64,000 bases of DNA from Tribonema minus (taxonomy: Eukaryota > Sar > Xanthophyceae > Tribonematales > Tribonemataceae). The stretch covers positions 1 to 64,000 of the forward strand of contig JAFCMP010000115.1 of NCBI GenBank assembly GCA_017506865.1, written 5' to 3'. How positions within the stretch are numbered: the stretch's first letter is position 1; each line of letters starts with the position of its first letter. The notes below the pieces were generated by a model. It did not search any database, had not been told where the DNA came from, and saw nothing but the letters and a program-made list of their open reading frames with translations. This document shows positions 1-10,480 of the stretch, piece after piece. Made by a program: the position numbers and the translations under genes.

Positions 1-3000
1 CGCGTCCGCGCTCGGCTGCACTTTAGGGACTGGAAGGCAGACCTTGTTGCTGCCAAAGACAGATGTCCATGAACTTGTTGAACCCGGGGCGCGCCGCGTA
101 GCGCGGAAGGGGGCAAGGGTGTCCCGGTCGAGACCGCGGAGGTGGGCCACCTGTTGAGCAGCTGAAGAGCGCGTCTGCGAGCAAGTTGTGTCGCGTGACG
201 TTTAGCCCCTTGTGTGCAGCGGCGCAGGTGGCACCCGAGTCCACTGGTCTATGGCACTTGGGTCACCGCGCCGCAGCGGGGGCGGGGCGCTCCACGCCCA
301 GGTGGCGCCGCAGCGTCTCGCGGAATTCCGCTGGGAGACATGGTCTCCGCTGGGTCAGTGCTCGGCAATTGCGCCAAGAACCCATGGCCCCCTTAGGGCC
401 TCGCTGCGCCACGCCGCGACTGCTTCCAACGCATTTGCTGCTTCAAGCCGACGCAGCTGCGTGGCCGGCGAGCGCTGCGTCTAGCACGCGTGATAGCGCC
501 GTTGACGCCGCGGCAGCACGCGGACGGCGGGGACTGGGCAGAGCCTGGCTCGCGCGCCACCGCTGCGCAGCGCGCGGCGCGCGCCGCGCGAGTCCCCATG
601 CCCGGCCCGCAGCTCCGCCTGCCCGTGCAGCAGATCGCGCAGCGCCCCGCCATGCGCCGTCCGTCCTGGCGCCAGTCCTGGTACCAGACCGTGGGCAGGA
701 GCAGTGCGAGGGCCGCTGCAGCCTCATCGCTGCCGCTGCGCAGCTTGCTTGCAGGCAGGTAGCTATCCTGGGTGAAGGTGAAGCCATAACGGGCATGCTT
801 CTAGGACGCGGCTGCGTGCCGCGACTGGAAATGCCGCCAGTGCCGGCCCCATGCACTCGAGGGAACGTGGCAGCAAATGCGGCACATGCACGGGGCGCCG
901 CGCCCAGCACGCCAAAGCCACCACTCCCCAGCCGCAGATGCACGCGTACCTGCTGATGTGCTGGTAGCGTCACTGTGCCTCGCCACCCCAGTCGGCGCCG
1001 CGTACGCCATGCCACTGCCGCCGCCCACAGAGAGGGCGGCGCCGCCGCCGCCGAACCGCCGGCGGGCCGCGGCAATCGTCACCCGCCGCCGGCGCGCGCT
1101 GTGGGCCGGCGGCGTAAGACCCGCCGATGGCTCCTGGCGCCAGCGCGGCCACGGCCGCTAGCGTGATGGCGTCGAAGCGCCGTAGCTCCTCGTGCGTGAG
1201 GGATGGCGCTGTAATTGCGCGAAGACATGCCTGCGCGGGCGGGGACGGCAAGACGCAGAATGAGAAGGCAGCCTGCACATCCTCCATCTGCACAAGCTCC
1301 GCAACCAGGGCGGTCGGTGCCGGGGGCACGAAGGGTCGGCCGCCACTTGGCGCGCGCACGACCCTCGGTGCCGACCTGGCACCCCCCCATCAGCGTGATG
1401 CCGTCGTCACATACTGGTACGGGGACATTGCGGCGGCAAAGACGGCGGCGGCGCGCATCGCGGGGCGCCGCCTGAGGCCGGCACACCACCGCCGCGCATT
1501 TCGTGACGTTGACCTGAATGTTGAGCTCGCTCAGCGCCTGTTGTATGAAGCAGAACGCGCGGCCAACGTGGTCGAGCACCGCGCGTCACAGCTGGGCGTC
1601 ATGATGGTGAGGTCATCGAGGTAGCCCGGAAGCGCCAGTTGCGGGAACTTGGCGCGGCACCACCATGGTGCCGCGCAGTGCCAGCGCGAACAGCAGCGGC
1701 CCCAATGGGTCGCCCTGCTGCACGCCCTGTTGGGAGAGGATGATGGCGGCGTCGGCGTGCCCATCTAGGCCAAATTGTAGCCAAGGGGCCCGGCCGGGGC
1801 CGTAGATGTGCTCGACGTAGCCGTACAGGCCAGGCAGATGCTCGGCCACCGCGGTGAGGACTGCCGAGCGCGACAGCGCGTTGAAGGCATTACTGCCGTC
1901 AATGGCAAGAGCACGCCGCCGCACTCATGCGTGAGCTGCGCCATGAGCGCCACTCTCTCTGCCCCCCCCGCGCGCCGACCCCAAACTGGCCAATTGGTTC
2001 CAGCAGCGCGGAGACGCGGTCCCGGGTGTCCGTGCAGAGAGGTGGGAGCGAACAGGCGGCGGATGGTGTCGCCGCACGCGATGGGGCGCGCCTTCTCGCC
2101 CACAGCGCTGAGGCGCGCGGCCGCGTGAAGGCGCCAAAAGGGGCGGGCAGCGCGGCGGGGGTGGAGTACACCGCGGTAGCCCAGCCACGCCAGCAGCTCA
2201 AGGAGCCAGTCAACCGTGCGCCCCCGACGTGTGGCGCCGTGTGCCGGACGCACTGCTGGAGGTGGGAGTTGCGCAGGCCCAGGGGACCGGCGGCCGAGCC
2301 AGGGTTGGCGGCGAGGATGGCCTCGCGTAGCCCGTCCGCCGTGAATGAAGCGCAGTTGAGTGGTGCCGGCGCCGCCAGCGCCGCCGCCGCCACCAAGCTG
2401 CGCGCCCGCGATGCCCGCGGCATCCAGCTTCGCAGACGCATCGCCAGCTGGGTGTTTAGCCTGCAGTTTTATGCAAGGTAGCAGAGTCGCGGGGGGCAGA
2501 TGTGTCAGCACCCTCCGCCAGCAGCCGCGCGGCGCGCCCGACGCCGCCCGGCTGCCGCGCCGTCGCCGCCGCGCGTTCCCGCACTGCCGCCGCCGCCTCC
2601 GTCATAGACCTAGCGCGGCGCGTGCACGCACGGGCGGCGCCGCGGCGGCAGAAGGCCAGCCTGTGCGCGTTGAGCAGGTCCAGGTCGCCTGCCACGAAGG
2701 CCGCAAACGGTGCGCCCGCGGCAGGGAGCCGTCGGGTACAAGCAGCAGGCACGGCAGCAGATGCAGCAGCTTGCACCATGCACCGGCTGTGGCGGACGCC
2801 TGTGCCGCTGCCTCAACCCCGTGTGCCTGCGCTACCGGCCGTCTGCGCTTCCCGGAGGCCCGCCAGCGTGGCCGTCAAGGCGGCTGTGAAGTCCGAGCGG
2901 TGCTCCAGGCGAATGCGGCGGCCGACCACCAGTTGCTGCTGCAGAACATAGTCAAAGGAGAGGTCGTCAAGCGCTGCGCGCGGCGGGCGAGAGCGGCGCC

Positions 3001-3674
3001 AGCGTCCAGAGCGGAAGCGCGCTGCGCCATGTTGGCCCTGCCGCAGCCACAGCGGCAGCTGCGCGGGCGCCGGGCGCGCGCGCGCCCCCGCTGGCTGTAG
3101 AGAGGGGGAGGATGGGGGGCAGAGGCGCGACGCGGGGCCCGTGTGGCCGCTGCGTTGCGGCCGCCCCCCGGGACTTGTACAGGTGGTCGCGCTGGTGCAA
3201 TTTCGTGCGCACGCACCCTGGCTCGCCGCACGAGGCGCATGCGCAGAGTAGCAGCTCGGGTTCCACGGCGTAGTAGGTGCCCGCGCCGGCTCGGTGGAGA
3301 GTCAAACACTCATCGTCGACCGCCTGCATACGCGCGAGAAAGTCGGCAGGCACATTCGGATGCTCGCGGCGCTGGTGATCCGCCAGCGTCGTGGCGATGC
3401 GGCGCGCCAGCGCCAGCGACGCCGACGTCTGCGCCGTGAGCGTGTTCGCCTCCCCGTTCCGGCGGAGGCGCGGTTTGGGCACTGGCACCCGAAAGAGGCA
3501 GCCAGTGTCATATAAAGGGCAGCGCGGATAGATGGCAGCTGTTGCAGGCTGAGCGGGCGCCTGCACTGCCTCAGGCTGCGCAGGGTCTATGCCCGCCGCG
3601 GCAGCCGCTGCTGCAGCAGCAGCTGCCGCAATGGCCGCCGGTGCGGCTCCCCCTGAAGTAGAGTCAGACATCAT
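1..3674 (-). pseudogene. ORF2 of the non-LTR retrotransposon: reverse transcriptase with C-terminal nuclease-like region, frameshifted
   Basis: The frame opening at 3674 starts with a poly-Ala stretch and then shows a Cys/His array (CPLYDTGC, later TLADHQRREHP) like the N-terminal zinc finger of R2-type elements. Reverse transcriptase motifs follow in several frames: RPIACGDTIRRL (about 2080-2050), DGSNAFNALSR (about 1895), QQGVQQGDPLGPLLFALAL (about 1720-1670) and the catalytic YLDDLTIM (about 1620). The motifs lie in at least three frames, so the copy carries several frameshifts and cannot make an intact enzyme. The last 1.1 kb matches the copy at 11.7-12.8 kb, which holds the Cys/His motif and nuclease-like segment. 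Domain order fits a site-specific or R2-like clade with a restriction-like endonuclease; that clade assignment is inference. Confidence 0.7.
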
Positions 3675-4138
3675 TACGGTGGATGAGGGGAGCGCCGCAC
3701 CGGCGGCTTACAGGCCCGAGGCGCCGCCGCCTCCCTCCGATGCCGGCGGCTGGGCCGTCGAGGTGGAGAGGAAGCGGTCGGCGGCGGACTGACCTTGGGG
3801 CAGCCCGCGCGCGGGGCGTGCAGCGGGGGGTTCGCGCCGCCGAGCCCGGCGTGCGCGCTCAGCAGCCGTGCGCTTGCGGGCTGGCGCGCGGGGTGTGCCA
3901 CTGTCGGACATAAGCGCGCTGCTGTCACTGGCAGGCATGGGGGGCTGCCTACTGCGCGAGGGGGAGGCGCTGCAGTCGCTGCCGTGCCGAGCCGCTGGCG
4001 ACGATGCGCGCCGACACCGCGAGCGCGCCCGCGTGAGCAAGAGCGCGGCGGCTGCCGCGGCGCCGCCGCTGCCTCCAGTGCCACCGCGGGGGTCCGCTGC
4101 CGCGCTTGCGGCCGCTGCCGCTGCCGCGCTGGCAGCGC

Positions 4139-6211
4139 CTACAGCAGGCGGCGGCGCGCCCGCGCCGCCGCCGCGCCTGCCGCCGCCGCGCCCGCCGCCG
4201 TTGCCCCGTCCGCCGCCACCGCCGCCGCAGCGCCAGCCGCTGCAGAGCTAGCCTCAAGGTCTCCCGCCACGGGCGTGGTGGCCACCGCGCCGGCGGCGTC
4301 CGCCGCCGGCACCGCCACGCTCGCAGCGCGCGCCGCTTCCGCTGTCAGCTGCGCCTCGAGTCGAGCGGTCGCCGCAGCGTTGCGCACCTGCTCTCCTTCG
4401 CGCAGGCTCCGTTGCTGCGCCGCCAGCCGCTCCGCACGAACTTGCTCTGCCAGAGACCGGTCGCGATCGGCCTCAGCAGCCCGCTTTCCCGCCTCGGAGG
4501 CTGCCAGCAGCTTTGTCAGTGCCTTGACCTGCTGCTGCAGCCCCTTCCGCGCGGTCCTCCCCTCCAGGATGCCCCCCTGCAGCTGCTGAATGCGCTGCTC
4601 CTGGCCCAGCTGCGCAGGGTCCGCGTCGGCCGCCGGCGGCGGCGGCGAGGCGCCCGGCGACGCGCTCGCCAGCGCGGGCGTCGAGGCGGCGGCAGCGTCC
4701 GTCGCGGCGGCGCCGGTCGCCGCCGGCGCTGGGGGGTGCGAGGCGGCGGCGCCGGTGGGCGCACGCTGCGTCGCGGCGGCTGCCGCCGCGGCGGCTGCAG
4801 CCGTGGCTACCGCAGGGGCACCGGCGGCTGTGCCAGTGGCGGCGGCTGGCGTGGTGCAGGCCGCGGGGAGCGTGGTGTGCGCGCAGCGCGTTGCCCGGCA
4901 CTGCTGACCCGGGCGCGTGAAGTGCCGTCGCAAGCAGGACGGGCACGCTGTCAGATTGTCAGGGCCCAGCAGCCGCAGCGCTACTTCCGTGCCGTCCACC
5001 GCGCATAGGACCGAGTGCGCGAGTCGCCGCGCAACGCCGCGGACCACTGTTAGCTCCCAAACACCCGCGGCGCCTGGCGATGCCGCCGACGCCGGCGCCG
5101 CGGATGAGGCCGCACCGTTAATGCCTACGCCGCAGGTCTTCAGAGCGCTGGCCAGCAGCAGAAAGGCGGCGGAAGTGCCGCCGCCGCCCGCCCGCAAGCG
5201 CACCGGCGCGATGGGCATGCCAGGAGCTGCGAGTGCGGGCGCAAGCAGCATTGCAAGCTGCGCTGCAGACCACGCCGCCGGCGCGCCGCGCACGGTGACC
5301 GTGACCGGGGCGCTCATGTCACCAGCGCGGGTGATGCGCAGGCGGAAGCCGCTGAAGCTGAAGTCAGCGGAGTCGCCGACCGTTCCGAGCGCCGCGTCAA
5401 CGAGCGCGGCCGGCGCCCGCAAGCATAGCGTGCGGAAGTCATCGCGAGGCGACAGAGGCCCCAGCGTCTCTGCACCCTTGAATAGGGACGCAAGTGAGGC
5501 AGCGTCTCCAGCGCCGGCCCTCGCCGCGTCGTGCATGTGCGTGAGCGCCGCCGCTAGCAGCTGCTGGCGCCCCCGCGTGAGTCGGGCGCGGCGCTGTGCA
5601 GCCGCCGCAGGGGTGCTGCGCTCGCGCTCGTGAGGCTGACGGGCCGGCGCGAGCTCTGCTAACAGTGCGCGGACGCTGGCCGGCAAGGCAGCCAAGTGCT
5701 CCTGGGTGTAGCAGGTGACTGGATCCACCGTAAACGAGACTAGGTCTGTGCCGGCTGCCGCCGCCGGCGGCACAAATGGCTGTCCCTCCGCTGTCGGACG
5801 GCCCTGCACGCGCGCCGCCATCGCCATGAGGCGGCCCGCAGCGGCTCCACCCTGGCGCCCCACCGCCGCGACAGCGGGGGGCACGAAGAAGTACTGCTCC
5901 TGTTCCGCGGCGTGGAACATCTCGCTCGCCTGTTGGTATAGCTGCCCTGGAGTGAGGGCGGATGGGGCTGGGGTTGGCGTGTAGCTGCCTCGGGGAGTGA
6001 AGTAGGCTCCATCGTGGCCGTGCAGCAGCCGTGCCTCCTCCCGAAGCAGGTTGCTCTTCGCTGTAAGCGACGGGGGTGTTGTCGCAGTTTTGGCGGCTTT
6101 GGCCGCCCACGAGGCAGCAGCAGCAGGAGGGGTGGCCGCGCGACCATTTGGGCCAGCTGGCGTGTCGCCAGTCGCCGCTGGCAGCACCACCTCCATCGCT
6201 TCGGATGGCAT
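4139..6211 (-). CDS. ORF1 (Gag-like nucleic-acid-binding protein) of the non-LTR retrotransposon
   Basis: An uninterrupted frame, open back to 6805. I prefer the ATG at 6211 (MPSEAMEVVLP, about 690 residues), because upstream of it the translation is simple-repeat-like (TSTSTSTSTK) and may be host or 5' UTR sequence. Visible parts: Ala/Pro-rich N-terminus, a more normal globular region in the middle, one Cys-rich motif (CPSCLRRHF then QQCRATRC) that could be a zinc knuckle, a poly-Ala and Thr linker, a charged coiled coil (QRIQQLQGGILEGRTARKGL and following), and an Ala-rich tail. This order suits a LINE ORF1 that packages RNA. It is intact while ORF2 is broken. A low-complexity host protein is the alternative; position next to ORF2 on the same strand argues against that. 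Confidence 0.5.
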   Translation of the reverse strand: MPSEAMEVVLPAATGDTPAGPNGRAATPPAAAASWAAKAAKTATTPPSLTAKSNLLREEARLLHGHDGAYFTPRGSYTPTPAPSALTPGQLYQQASEMFHAAEQEQYFFVPPAVAAVGRQGGAAAGRLMAMAARVQGRPTAEGQPFVPPAAAAGTDLVSFTVDPVTCYTQEHLAALPASVRALLAELAPARQPHERERSTPAAAAQRRARLTRGRQQLLAAALTHMHDAARAGAGDAASLASLFKGAETLGPLSPRDDFRTLCLRAPAALVDAALGTVGDSADFSFSGFRLRITRAGDMSAPVTVTVRGAPAAWSAAQLAMLLAPALAAPGMPIAPVRLRAGGGGTSAAFLLLASALKTCGVGINGAASSAAPASAASPGAAGVWELTVVRGVARRLAHSVLCAVDGTEVALRLLGPDNLTACPSCLRRHFTRPGQQCRATRCAHTTLPAACTTPAAATGTAAGAPAVATAAAAAAAAAATQRAPTGAAASHPPAPAATGAAATDAAAASTPALASASPGASPPPPAADADPAQLGQEQRIQQLQGGILEGRTARKGLQQQVKALTKLLAASEAGKRAAEADRDRSLAEQVRAERLAAQQRSLREGEQVRNAAATARLEAQLTAEAARAASVAVPAADAAGAVATTPVAGDLEASSAAAGAAAAVAADGATAAGAAAAGAAAARARRRLL

Positions 6212-7031
6212 GAAACGACTTGAAGTTGAAATGGGGCGGGCCCTGCCCCGCCCCTGGGACACGGTGGCGGCTGCCCCTCGTGGAGGGTGCCGAGCGTTGG
6301 CTGAACAGCAGGCACACAGGGTGGGAGTCACCAACGTGGCGCCAGCAAAATCCACCCAGAAACGTTTTGTTGAAGTTGAAGTTGAGGTAGAGGTCGGCTG
6401 TGGTCCTGGCTCGCGGTTGTTGTTGCCAGCGCTCTTGACCGAGCCCTGCATGTGCCGTAGCTTGCGCAAAAATGGCGTGCTAGGCAGAGAGGAGGCAATG
6501 AGTACAGGCCCCACGAGAGTGCCGCCCTGAGGGTGTTCCTCAGGCAGTGCATACGGGCCAAGTGTCTGCACAAAAATACCACCACAATGGCTGATCTCGG
6601 CAGGTGCTGACCTGTCAAGTACTATCTCGAATAGTGCTCCACCACACGGGAGTGTTCGCTGTTTCCGCGGCACCTCTTCTGCACGCAACCTGGCGGCGGC
6701 TCGGGCTCGAGATTCTGCACCATCAGCTGTGCTGTCTACTGGCGTCCTAGCAGGAGCGCCACTTACAGCAATCGTGAGTTCAGAACCTGGAGGCCAGCCA
6801 CACACGGAGTGCCGGCAGACAGCAGCTGTAAGCGGCGACAGCTCAATCTCGTCAGCTGCGAAGATTTTTCTTCGTGGCTCAACATCAACAGCAGCGTCAA
6901 CGGGGTTCGGCTTCCCTCTGGCGATCGCTGCTTCGCAACAGGAGTGGGCTTCGCAGCTCGTCTTTTGTCAGCAGCAACTCGTTTGCTTCAAGTTTCGACT
7001 CTATCTGCAACAGCAACACAGCAGCAGCAGC

Positions 7032-8777
7032 ATGCAGTCTGATAGCTTCGTGGGCAGCATGGACGCCACCACCCTCAAGATGGAATCGAGCATGGAGGCG
7101 GGGGGGGAGAGTTCACGCTGCCACGGCCATTATAGCACTACGGCGGAGTCGCAGCACCAGTGGGACGCTGTGAAGAACAGGCGTGCTCTAGTGCACTCTC
7201 AGCTGCAACAGTGGGGAGAGGAGCTGCTTAAGTTGCTCAAGCTGGCTGATTGCAGTGACGTATCCGTCCAGCTGGACATGAGCGACTTGCAACTGCGCAC
7301 CAAGTTGCGTGAGGCAGCTACAGCTTTTGCCGATGCCAAGTGCCAAGGCGATCAGCTGGAGGTAGCTCTGGAAGCTGCGCAGAGCAACGAACAGCGGCTA
7401 CAAGCGCGGATTGCAGAAGTGGAGAGCGAGCTACAGCAGGCTCAGCAACTGCGGGAGTTGCCGACCACTTGCACGGTTTCAACACAGGTCGAGCTTGCGC
7501 CGGTATGCGCGGTATCGACGCAGGTGCAGCTGCGTAAGGCGCTCCCCGCAGCGTCGGCAGCAGCAGCGCTTCCGTCTGAACGTGCTTGCAGCAGGGGCGC
7601 GCACAGCAGCAGCGACGTGTTGGCTGCGCTTTCAGCGCCGGCAGCAGCGGCGCTTCCATCTGCATGCGCTTGCGACAGGGGCGCGCATGGCAGCAGCGAC
7701 ATGTCAGCTGCCCTTTCAGCGTCGGCAGCAGCGGCGCTTCCATTTGTGCGCCCTTGCGACAGGCGCGCACACGACAACAGCGGCAGCAATCCCGTTGCAC
7801 GTTCAGCATCAGCAGCAGCGGCGCTTTCGTCCATGCGCATATGCAGCGACACAGGCGTGCGCGACTGCAGCGGTGGCATGTCAGCTGCGCTCTCAGCGCC
7901 AGCAGCAGGGGCGCTTCCACCTGTGCGCGCGTGCGACACGCGCACACACAGAACCAGCGGCAGCTCAGCCACGGTTTCAGCGCCGCCAGCAGCGGCGCTT
8001 CCATCAACGTGTGTATGCGGCGGCATGCCTGGCAGTGGCGGCACTGCAGCTGCACTTTCAGCGCGGGCGACAGCGGCGCTTTCATCTCTGCGCGCACGCA
8101 GTGGCGCGTGTGACAGCGGCGGCGCGCGCGGCAGCGGCAGCAGCGGCGGCAGCAGCCGCGCACGCGGCGGCGGTAGCGGCGGCGCGCGAGGCAGCAGCGG
8201 CGGCGCGCGCGGCGGCGGCAGCAGCGGCGGCAGCAGCGGCGCACGCCGCGGCGGTAGCGGCGGCGCGCGGGGCGGCAGCGGCGGCGCGCGAGGCGGTGGC
8301 AGCGGCGCACGCCATCAAGGCGGCGGCGGCGGCGCACGCCACCAGGGTGGCGGCGCGGGTGCGGCGAGCTCGGCGACGGCGACGGCGACGGTGCCGATGC
8401 AACAGCGCGCCGGCATCAGCGCTGCGCGGCGCAGCATGCGCGCCGCAGGCAGCAGCTTGGGACGGCCGCTCTCGTGGCGGCAGCAGAAGCGGCGGGAGTA
8501 CTGGTCGGCGCATACGCCTGAGGAGCAGCAGCGCCTCCGCGACTGGCAGGCGCGGCATAAGGCGCTGCACAGGCGGCATGCCAGCAAGGAGAGGCGTGGC
8601 AATGGCGCGCAGCCGCCAGACTCAGCAACAGCGGGGAGGCGCAGCGGTGCTGACATTAGCACAGCATTGTCTCCCACCAGCAATCAGGCTGTGCTTAGCG
8701 CATATTGCGCTGACATTTGTGAGACACAGACGGCAGCAGCTCTTTTATGCGCCATGTGTCTTACCAGTGCATCTTGA
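7032..8777 (+). CDS. Coiled-coil, Ala/Ser/Gly-rich repeat protein of unknown function
   Basis: The ATG at 7032 opens a 581-residue frame. Residues 1-40 are Ser/Met-rich, about 45-150 form a Gln/Glu/Leu coiled coil (QLEVALEAAQSNEQRLQARI), about 175-355 consist of imperfect 28-residue repeats (core AAAALPS, then A-C-D-R-G-A-H), about 360-450 are Gly/Ala/Arg/Ser low complexity, and about 455-525 are strongly basic with many Gln and Trp (SWRQQKRREYW). The repeat unit lengths (81-90 bp) are all multiples of three, which supports translation. It is divergent to the retrotransposon ORF1. The frame is open to 6729, so an upstream exon is possible. A second plus frame is also open through the repeats; I chose this one for its coiled coil and better N-terminus. 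No family recognised. Confidence 0.5.
   Translation: MQSDSFVGSMDATTLKMESSMEAGGESSRCHGHYSTTAESQHQWDAVKNRRALVHSQLQQWGEELLKLLKLADCSDVSVQLDMSDLQLRTKLREAATAFADAKCQGDQLEVALEAAQSNEQRLQARIAEVESELQQAQQLRELPTTCTVSTQVELAPVCAVSTQVQLRKALPAASAAAALPSERACSRGAHSSSDVLAALSAPAAAALPSACACDRGAHGSSDMSAALSASAAAALPFVRPCDRRAHDNSGSNPVARSASAAAALSSMRICSDTGVRDCSGGMSAALSAPAAGALPPVRACDTRTHRTSGSSATVSAPPAAALPSTCVCGGMPGSGGTAAALSARATAALSSLRARSGACDSGGARGSGSSGGSSRARGGGSGGARGSSGGARGGGSSGGSSGARRGGSGGARGGSGGARGGGSGARHQGGGGGARHQGGGAGAASSATATATVPMQQRAGISAARRSMRAAGSSLGRPLSWRQQKRREYWSAHTPEEQQRLRDWQARHKALHRRHASKERRGNGAQPPDSATAGRRSGADISTALSPTSNQAVLSAYCADICETQTAAALLCAMCLTSAS
7553..8095 (+). repeat. Coding minisatellite, about 84-bp unit, six to seven copies
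   Basis: The marker string GGCGCTTCC or its close variants recurs near 7566, 7650, 7734, 7821, 7911, 7994 and 8075, that is at 81-90 bp spacing, always a multiple of three. The units are diverged from one another, so the array is old or under selection for composition only. Confidence 0.75.
8100..8360 (+). repeat. GC-rich trinucleotide-like low-complexity tract
   Basis: Degenerate GCA/GCG/GGC tract with locally repeated blocks (GGCGGCAGCAGCGGCGG type). In the chosen frame it encodes Gly/Ala/Ser/Arg repeats. Such tracts grow and shrink by slippage. Confidence 0.75.
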
Positions 8778-9719
8778 GCGGTTTGGCTCATGGGGGCGCT
8801 TGTTTGCAGGTTCACTGTTGAACCTGTACGTTTAGACACCACACCGCTTACATACCATCAGCAGTGTAGTGTCTGGGGGCGATTGTCGTACAGGTCGAAA
8901 TGCGTTGCATTGACCACCTGGGCGCACAAACCCACCCGCCCACCCTTTAGTTTGTTTCAGCTGTACATGCGCACTTCTTTTGCGCGTGTTACACAAACGC
9001 TGGGGGGGGGATAAGTGCGCAGTGCCAACATGTCGGGGGCGTACATACTATAGTAGTTGTAGAATGGTGGTGCGCTTGCTTGCGTTGGTTGCGCAGTGCC
9101 AACATGTCGGGGGCGCATATAGCAGCAGAGCCAGTTGCTTGCTCGTTAGTTTGTCTGTTGCAGCGTTAGGTCATGTGTTGTTTTGCAACAATGTAGTTGC
9201 CACTCCAGCCAGACGCGCCACAGTCTTCTGAGACTTGTTGGTGGCGGAGGGTTGCTGGTATATGCCATATGCCCGTGTTATTTGAGAGTTTCGGCGGTCG
9301 TGGATGACAGCCGTGCTTGCATTGCATTTTGTAGCAGTATTGCATGTGTAGTATCGAGGGCGCCTCACATGAGTGCTCACATGAGTGCATGGCTTTCGAC
9401 TTGTGGAGTGGAAGAGCCATGCAGGGGGCGATTGTAGTGAGGCAACCCTAGGTGGAGCAGTAGTTGAAGTAGGGCTTGCATTGCGAATGCCTTTTGTGCA
9501 GTAATCAGACACGACTTTAACCTTCAACATGGCACAGCTTCTTCTGCTTCTACCTGTTTAGCCACGCTTGCATATCAGGGTGATATTGCACTTGGGGAGG
9601 GCGCTCCGGTCCACCTCCCACGGCACCAGGCAGTGGGCATTTCCGGCTGTTTCAAGTCAAGGTTGAGACTGGGTCTCTCACACTTTCACCCTCTGTGGTT
9701 GGCACACCACCACAATGGC
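8778..9719. other. Gene-poor spacer with a short direct repeat
   Basis: No supported gene. It contains two near-identical 26-bp blocks at 9016-9041 and 9090-9115 (TGCGCAGTGCCAACATGTCG followed by GGGGCG) and a 36-bp block at 8893-8928 that recurs in the hairpin at 10,085-10,165. A G-run lies at 9002-9010. Part of this may be 3' UTR of the gene ending at 8777. Confidence 0.6.
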
Positions 9720-9792
9720 GATCTCGGCAGGACTCGAACCTGCAGCCTTCAGCTTCGGAGACTGAAACTCTATCCATTGCGCCGCTGGGTGC
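9720..9792 (-). pseudogene. tRNA-Arg(CCG)-like sequence, acceptor stem does not pair
   Basis: Read on the minus strand, the 73-nt block has a D-arm-like part (GGCGCAATGGATAGAG), an anticodon stem TCAGT/GCTGA around loop CTCCGAA with anticodon CCG, and a perfect T arm (GCAGG TTCGAGT CCTGC). The total length equals a normal tRNA-Arg. However the 3' acceptor strand CGAGATC would need GATCTCG at the 5' end, while the sequence there is GCACCCA. It is therefore a tRNA pseudogene or the head of a tRNA-derived SINE rather than a working tRNA. The A-box and B-box-like parts are well kept, so RNA polymerase III transcription remains possible. Confidence 0.65.
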
Positions 9793-10084
9793 AGGCGATG
9801 CTGCGTGTCAAACAACACAGGCTCAGTGCGCAAGATGCGCACAATAAATGACATGACTGGTGCCAGCACGATCTGGCCACAACCTTTTGCCAGGGCAGTC
9901 TGACTGACCCCCGGCGGCACCTTGATCCACCACAAGCCGTTGGCTCGCATCACGTCAGCCTGCGAGGGGACATACCGCTGTGAGAGCGAGAACTCAATGT
10001 CACCTCGACGCATCTGGTCGTCTGCAGGCTGGCGAAACACATGGAAGTGGCGTGAAACGAGAGTGGGAGCACTGCGCTTGGCGT

Positions 10085-10165
10085 CATGTGCGCCCAGGTG
10101 GTCAATGCAACGCATTTCGACCTCAATGGTCGAAATGCGTTGCATTGACCACCTGGGCGCACATG
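10085..10165. repeat. Perfect 38-bp inverted repeat with 5-nt loop
   Basis: Arms 10,085-10,122 and 10,128-10,165 are exact reverse complements around the loop TCAAT. The right arm (36 nt of it) occurs a third time, unaltered, at 8893-8928. An RNA from either strand would form a very stable hairpin. Confidence 0.95.
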
Positions 10166-10480
10166 GCCAGCGTCGCTCTGATCAACAAGATGATTATACT
10201 GTGGGATTCGCTGCTGCTTCTTTCGGTACTCATGACCTGAATCATATGTCATCACGTCAGTGAGCAGCATCAGCAGATAGAGGCATCCGTGTAGCCTGCC
10301 ACAGCGCTTTGCGGTTCAGGCTCCTCTGTGCGCATTGCAACAAGCGCTTACATTTATTGAGAATCACGTGAGAGAGTCACAGGTGGTTAAATGTAGGATC
10401 TATTGTATGATCTAAGTAGTGTCAGATGCATCGTGTCTTTTTGCTGCATGATTTGAGGTACTTGACATTGCTTGAGGTGC

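Larger units (their letters stand above)
1..6805 (-). mobile_element. Non-LTR (LINE-type) retrotransposon, copy A, decayed and cut by the window edge
   Basis: A GC-rich minus-strand block with the order ORF1 (Gag-like), then ORF2 (zinc finger, reverse transcriptase, C-terminal Cys/His and nuclease-like region). Its distal part (1 to about 1165) is the reverse complement of 11,657-12,826, where a second copy sits, so the block is a repeat family. The element continues beyond position 1, because copy B extends about 500 bp past the matching point. The upstream limit near 6805 is only where the open frame starts; the true 5' end is not defined and no target-site duplication was found. No LTRs are seen. 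Confidence 0.75.

Noticed and set aside
443..1624. Long plus- and minus-strand frames in the GC-rich left end
   Set aside because: They are shadow frames of the retrotransposon ORF2, as shown by alignment to copy B.
6212..6805. Upstream start for retrotransposon ORF1 giving 888 residues
   Set aside because: The extra N-terminus is simple-repeat-like and the ATG at 6211 is followed by better sequence; kept only as an option.
7411..8835. Second plus-strand frame of 474 codons through the minisatellite
   Set aside because: It lacks the coiled coil and consists mainly of Arg/Gln/Ala repeats; it stays open because the repeat unit is a multiple of three and GC-rich.
9720..9792. A functional tRNA-Arg gene
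   Set aside because: The anticodon and T arms are good but the acceptor strands do not pair, so I list it as a pseudogene or SINE head.
9678..10145. A 155-codon minus-strand frame
   Set aside because: It runs through the tRNA-Arg-like sequence and one arm of the perfect hairpin, so it is an accidental frame.
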